From the NCBI GenBank assembly GCA_003241215.1, contig QFOL01000003.1:1-57145 (forward strand): a stretch of DNA of 57,145 nt, given 5' to 3'. Positions 54,620-57,145 of this stretch are shown piece after piece (the stretch's first letter is position 1; each line of letters begins with the position of its first letter). This stretch comes from Agrobacterium fabrum. GTDB lineage: Bacteria; Pseudomonadota; Alphaproteobacteria; Rhizobiales; Rhizobiaceae. Both the position numbers and the translations under genes were made by a program. The notes beneath the pieces were generated by a model. It saw only the letters and a list, made by a program, of their open reading frames with translations, did no database searches and had not been told where the DNA came from.

Positions 54620-54762
54620 TTTAAAGCCTGTCGTAAGTTCAACGTTCGAACTGTTCTAACCTGTTGTACTTGCAAGCAATCTTTGAAGCCGGTAGCGCTT
54701 TTACCATTGGCACCCGTGAGACAAGCGCACGGGTAAGCCCGGTTATTGCGAATTGAGCACCG

Positions 54763-55314
54763 ATGTCGAACCCTTCATCTTCTCCGCCCTCCTGGGACAT
54801 TCCCGACAGCAACGACCTGCTGAACCGGGCAATGGAGATTTATTACCACGACATCACGGCTGCGGTTCACCGCAGGGGGCATCCGCGCTCCACGGCGCGG
54901 GATGTGGTGCATGATCTTTATGTCAGGCTCGCCGCAAAACCCGATATCCTGCGAGACAAGCGATCGGTGAAGGCTTTCCTCTGCCGCGCGGCGATCAATC
55001 TCGGCATCGACAGGATGCGGCGGGAGACCATGGAGTCGCGGCTGTTTTCCGGTTCCGAGCACGAAGCGATGGCTGTGGCGAGCGCAGGTCCGGCACCCGA
55101 TCATGCGCTGGAGATCGAAGCGCGCATCGCAAGCCTCCGTCAGGCGATCACCGAACTGCCGACGCGCCGACGCGTCGTCTTCATCCTGCACCGGCTGCAC
55201 CACCTCACGCCGGATGAGATTTCGGTAAAACTCGGCATTTCCAGAAACATGGTGGACAGGCACCTGCGCCACGCCTTCACCCACTGCCTCGACCGGCTGC
55301 TTCTGATCGGCTAA
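54763..55314 (+). CDS. fecI: FecI-like ECF sigma factor
   Basis: 183 residues. Region 2 reads AMEIYYHDITAAVHRRGHPRSTARDVVHDLYVRLAAKPDI...RSVKAFLCRAAINLGIDRMRRE (about 22-90). Region 4 reads ALEIEARIASLRQAITELPTRRRVVFILHRLHHLTPDEISVKLGISRNMVDRHLRHAFTHC (about 118-178), with the FecI-type NMVDRHLRHA recognition helix. It precedes the FecR-like gene by 58 bases. It should direct transcription of the receptor gene at 48278 when the siderophore signal arrives. The candidate IRO box upstream implies iron repression. Confidence 0.94.
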   Translation: MSNPSSSPPSWDIPDSNDLLNRAMEIYYHDITAAVHRRGHPRSTARDVVHDLYVRLAAKPDILRDKRSVKAFLCRAAINLGIDRMRRETMESRLFSGSEHEAMAVASAGPAPDHALEIEARIASLRQAITELPTRRRVVFILHRLHHLTPDEISVKLGISRNMVDRHLRHAFTHCLDRLLLIG

Positions 55315-55345
55315 ACCTCCCAAATCGGCGATGCCAAACGTCTAT
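55314..55345 (+). promoter_or_regulatory. Second copy of the candidate FecI-type promoter, before fecR
   Basis: AACCTCCCAAATC (55314-55326) and GCCAAACGTCTAT (55333-55345) align without gaps to the motif at 48172-48203. It starts on the last base of fecI. A promoter here would let fecR be boosted with the receptor. It also makes the ATG at 55331, which lies inside the motif, an unlikely start for fecR. Confidence 0.55.
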
Positions 55346-55372
55346 CAGACAAGGAAGCTGCTGGAGACGCCA

Positions 55373-56326
55373 ATGCGTGAGAACGAAGCGATGAACGCTC
55401 AGCGAAAACGTAACCGCGAGGCTGCGGACTGGTTGCTTCGTAACGACGATCCTCAGCAATCGGCCGAAGACAGGGCGCGCTTCACGGACTGGCTCAACGA
55501 TCCGGAAAACTGTCGCACCTATGGCGCCGCCGAGCGACTGATGGGCGATGCGCGCAAGGCGATCCAGTCAGACCCGACGCTCGCCGGCATGAAAGCCACG
55601 CCGCATAACCTTGCCAAACCCGTCGCAACCACCGTCGTGCTTTTCGCCATGGCAACCGCAACCTTTTTCCTCCTCGACGGCCCGATGCGCCTTCAGGCGG
55701 ATGTCATCGCCGGGACCGACGAAATGCCGGTCATCGATCTTGAGGACGGTTCCAGGGTTCAGCTCAACGCCTCCTCGGCGATCGCCATCGATTTCACACC
55801 GAACCGACGAATGGTCCGCCTTCTGCGGGGGCAGGCCTATTTCGAAGTCGCCCATGCGGCGGAACGACCCTTCAGCGTCGAAGCCGGAACCACACGCGTG
55901 ACGGCACTCGGTACTGCCTTCGACGTCCGTTACGGCGAGACCAACACGGAGGTTACCGTAACCGAAAACGCGGTCCTCGTTGAACCGGACGACAACAGAT
56001 CCTTTTCTCAGCGCGTCCGGCAGGGGGAACAGGCGACCTACGATCGCGTGAAGGACGAAACAAGCGTCCAGCCGGTCGACAGTCTCGTCGCACTCGCCTG
56101 GAAGCGGGGCCAGATTGCCGTCGACAATGCGCCGCTTTCTTATGTGGTCGAAGAGATGAACCGCCACTTCAGCGGCAGAATCGTCATCGCCGGAAAATCG
56201 CTCGCCGCCAGACGCGTGAGTGGAACCATCGCAATCGCCGACACCGACGCCGCCCTTTCATTCGTCAGGGAAGCCCTCGGCGTGAAAGCGACAAGGCTTG
56301 GTCCGCTTATCGTCATACGCAACTGA
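55373..56326 (+). CDS. fecR: FecR-like anti-sigma/sigma regulator
   Basis: 317 residues from ATG 55373, with GGAG 7 bases upstream; the frame opens earlier at 55331, inside the candidate promoter. The cytoplasmic N-terminus (REAADWLLRNDDPQQSAEDRARFTDWLNDPENCRTYGAAERLM) binds the sigma factor. A single membrane helix follows (VATTVVLFAMATATFFLLDG, about 70-90), then the periplasmic FecR domain (VIDLEDGSRVQLNASSAIAIDFTPNRRMVRLLRGQAYFEVAHAAERPFSVEAGTTRVTALGTAFDVRY) and a C-terminal STN-like segment (APLSYVVEEMNRHFSGRIVIAGKSLAARRVSGTI). It relays the receptor's signal to FecI. Confidence 0.94.
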   Translation: MRENEAMNAQRKRNREAADWLLRNDDPQQSAEDRARFTDWLNDPENCRTYGAAERLMGDARKAIQSDPTLAGMKATPHNLAKPVATTVVLFAMATATFFLLDGPMRLQADVIAGTDEMPVIDLEDGSRVQLNASSAIAIDFTPNRRMVRLLRGQAYFEVAHAAERPFSVEAGTTRVTALGTAFDVRYGETNTEVTVTENAVLVEPDDNRSFSQRVRQGEQATYDRVKDETSVQPVDSLVALAWKRGQIAVDNAPLSYVVEEMNRHFSGRIVIAGKSLAARRVSGTIAIADTDAALSFVREALGVKATRLGPLIVIRN

Positions 56327-56356
56327 CACACCGGTACGCCTGGTCGCGCAGCGCAG

Positions 56357-56563
56357 ATGGGCGAACATATCAGCCCCTTTTTGCATCTTGATTATGCCGG
56401 GTCTGAACAGTTCGCTCCCACATTAACCCCGCGCGGCGTTGGCAGCCATCCCCATCGCGGTTTTGAAACGGTGACCATCGTCTATCAGGGCGAGGTTGAA
56501 CACCGCGATTCCACCGGGAGCGGAAGCCTTATTGGTCCAGGTGACGTACAATGGATGGCCGCC
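56357..56563 (+). pseudogene. Pirin-family gene remnant
   Basis: About 69 codons match the core of pirin-like cupins: ISPFLHLDYAG, then PRGVGSHPHRGFETVTIVYQGEVEHRDSTGSGSLIGPGDVQWM. In intact pirins this is preceded by about 40 residues and followed by a TAG-GI-H motif and some 170 more residues. Here the frame begins directly after the fecR stop and, after QWMAA, continues to 56752 with sequence unlike pirin. Both ends are therefore lost. The 56564-56748 stretch shows no gene I recognise. Confidence 0.75.
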
Positions 56564-56748
56564 GCAGTCCGCATCATCTCTGGAAACTATTCCGGACATG
56601 CCAGACCAACCCGCACCTTCACGCCGATCGAGCTATGGTATCACCACGGCATCCGTGCCGCAGGGCCCCAATGGCCCGCTCATCCCGCGGCAGGCAGCTG
56701 CCGCCTTCTGCGAGTGCGCTCTCTCCATCACACCAATCTCGCATGGTG

Positions 56749-57048
56749 CTAGCCTTGCACCACAATCTTTGCATCGGGAGAAACCCGCTCGTACAGATCC
56801 ATGATGTCCTGATTCAGGAGCCGGATGCACCCGGCCGAAACGGCCTTGCCAATTGAACCTGGATCATTTGTCCCGTGGACGCGGTAATAGGTGTCCTTGC
56901 CATCCTTGTGCATATAAAGCGCCCGCGCGCCCATGGGGTTCCACGGACCGCCATCGACACCATCCTTGTTGGGCCCGTAATGCACAGGATTTCGCTTGAC
57001 CATGTCAGGTGTAGGAATCCAGCGCGGCCAGGCGGCTTTTCTGGCGGG
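56749..57048 (-). pseudogene. L,D-transpeptidase (YkuD) 3' fragment
   Basis: The minus-strand frame encodes KAAWPRWIPTPDMVKRNP, then GGPWNPMGARALYMHKDGKDTYYRVHGTNDPGSIGKAVSAGCIRLLNQDIMDLYERV, the catalytic end of a YkuD domain with the HGT and S-x-GCIR motifs, and stops normally. Upstream, a TGA at 57049-57051 breaks the frame, and the sequence beyond it belongs to another gene in another frame, so the signal peptide and N-terminal half are gone. An ATG at 57003 could yield an 84-residue product, but it would lack the export signal. Confidence 0.78.
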
Positions 57049-57145
57049 TCAGGATGCCAGCCGCCTTGCCATGCGCCTGAATGCGCTTCAGAGCCTTTTC
57101 AACTTCCGCCTGCACATCCGGCGCGCCGGGCTTGCCAAGGAAACC
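57005..57145 (-). pseudogene. HpcH/HpaI-family aldolase, 3'-truncated (5' end beyond window)
   Basis: From the window edge the minus strand reads GFLGKPGAPDVQAEVEKALKRIQAHGKAAGILT, typical of the last third of HpcH/HpaI (4-hydroxy-2-oxo-acid) aldolases. In the family this is followed by about 30 residues containing a GxxFVAVG-type strand. Here it instead runs RQKSRLAALDSYT and stops at 57005-57007, inside the L,D-transpeptidase fragment read in another frame. The two genes are thus fused near 57045 by a deletion or rearrangement. Confidence 0.68.

Noticed and set aside
54708..54723. TGGCAC upstream of fecI as a sigma-54 -24 box
   Set aside because: The expected TTGC at the -12 position is AGACA, and no paired palindromes lie upstream.

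Overview
The window reads as alphaproteobacterial, most likely Rhizobiaceae (Agrobacterium/Rhizobium-like). The reasons are high G+C, dense ABC importers for sugars and amino-acid-like solutes, an Frc-type sugar importer with a ROK regulator, a rhizobial TGA-N9-TCA iron box, and no rRNA, tRNA or core housekeeping operons. The gene mix is accessory and suggests a chromid or plasmid, or an accessory chromosomal region. That assignment is inference; there is no replication gene in view.

Region 1 (1-18709) is a stress and proteostasis island. On the minus strand, leaving 16.5 kb, are dnaK, a J-protein (cbpA) with its modulator cbpM, a sigma-54-dependent response regulator, a membrane sensor kinase, a 127-residue orphan, then DUF1269-clpB-DUF2171 and a DyP peroxidase with its encapsulin shell. 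On the plus strand are a 64-residue orphan, an AtpZ-like protein, an HdeD-like membrane protein and grpE. A bestrophin-like channel and an FdhF/YdeP oxidoreductase lie at the left edge. Five sigma-54 (-24/-12) promoters can be read directly (near 1946, 8844, 9446, 16497 and 16768). Each is preceded by two GACA-N3-TGTC palindromes whose centres lie 73-74 and 95-97 bases upstream of the -12 G. This looks like a dedicated regulon of the two-component pair encoded in the island, and it is the most striking thing in the window.

Region 2 (18974-35117) is carbohydrate uptake and catabolism. One block has a CUT1-type ABC importer, an SDR and an aldolase-like protein on the minus strand, divergent from an ADP-dependent-PFK-like kinase, a second SDR and a DeoR regulator. 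The next block is an FrcBCA-like importer followed by an FGGY kinase, divergent from a ROK regulator.

Region 3 (35136-48022) starts with a nitroreductase-domain protein. It is followed by a co-directional set: an Asp/Glu/hydantoin racemase-like protein, a spermidine/putrescine-type ABC importer, a HyuA-like protein, two tandem DUF917 (S-methyl-thiohydantoin desulfurase-like) proteins and a large LuxR/MalT-type regulator. It looks like uptake and breakdown of a hydantoin-like compound.

Region 4 (48019-56326) is iron uptake: a TonB-dependent transducer with a signalling domain, a complete siderophore ABC importer, and a FecI-like sigma factor with its FecR-like anti-sigma. A bipartite motif upstream of both the receptor and fecR is a candidate promoter for this sigma factor, and an iron box lies upstream of fecI.

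The right end (56327-57145) is a scar of three gene fragments: pirin, L,D-transpeptidase and HpcH/HpaI aldolase.
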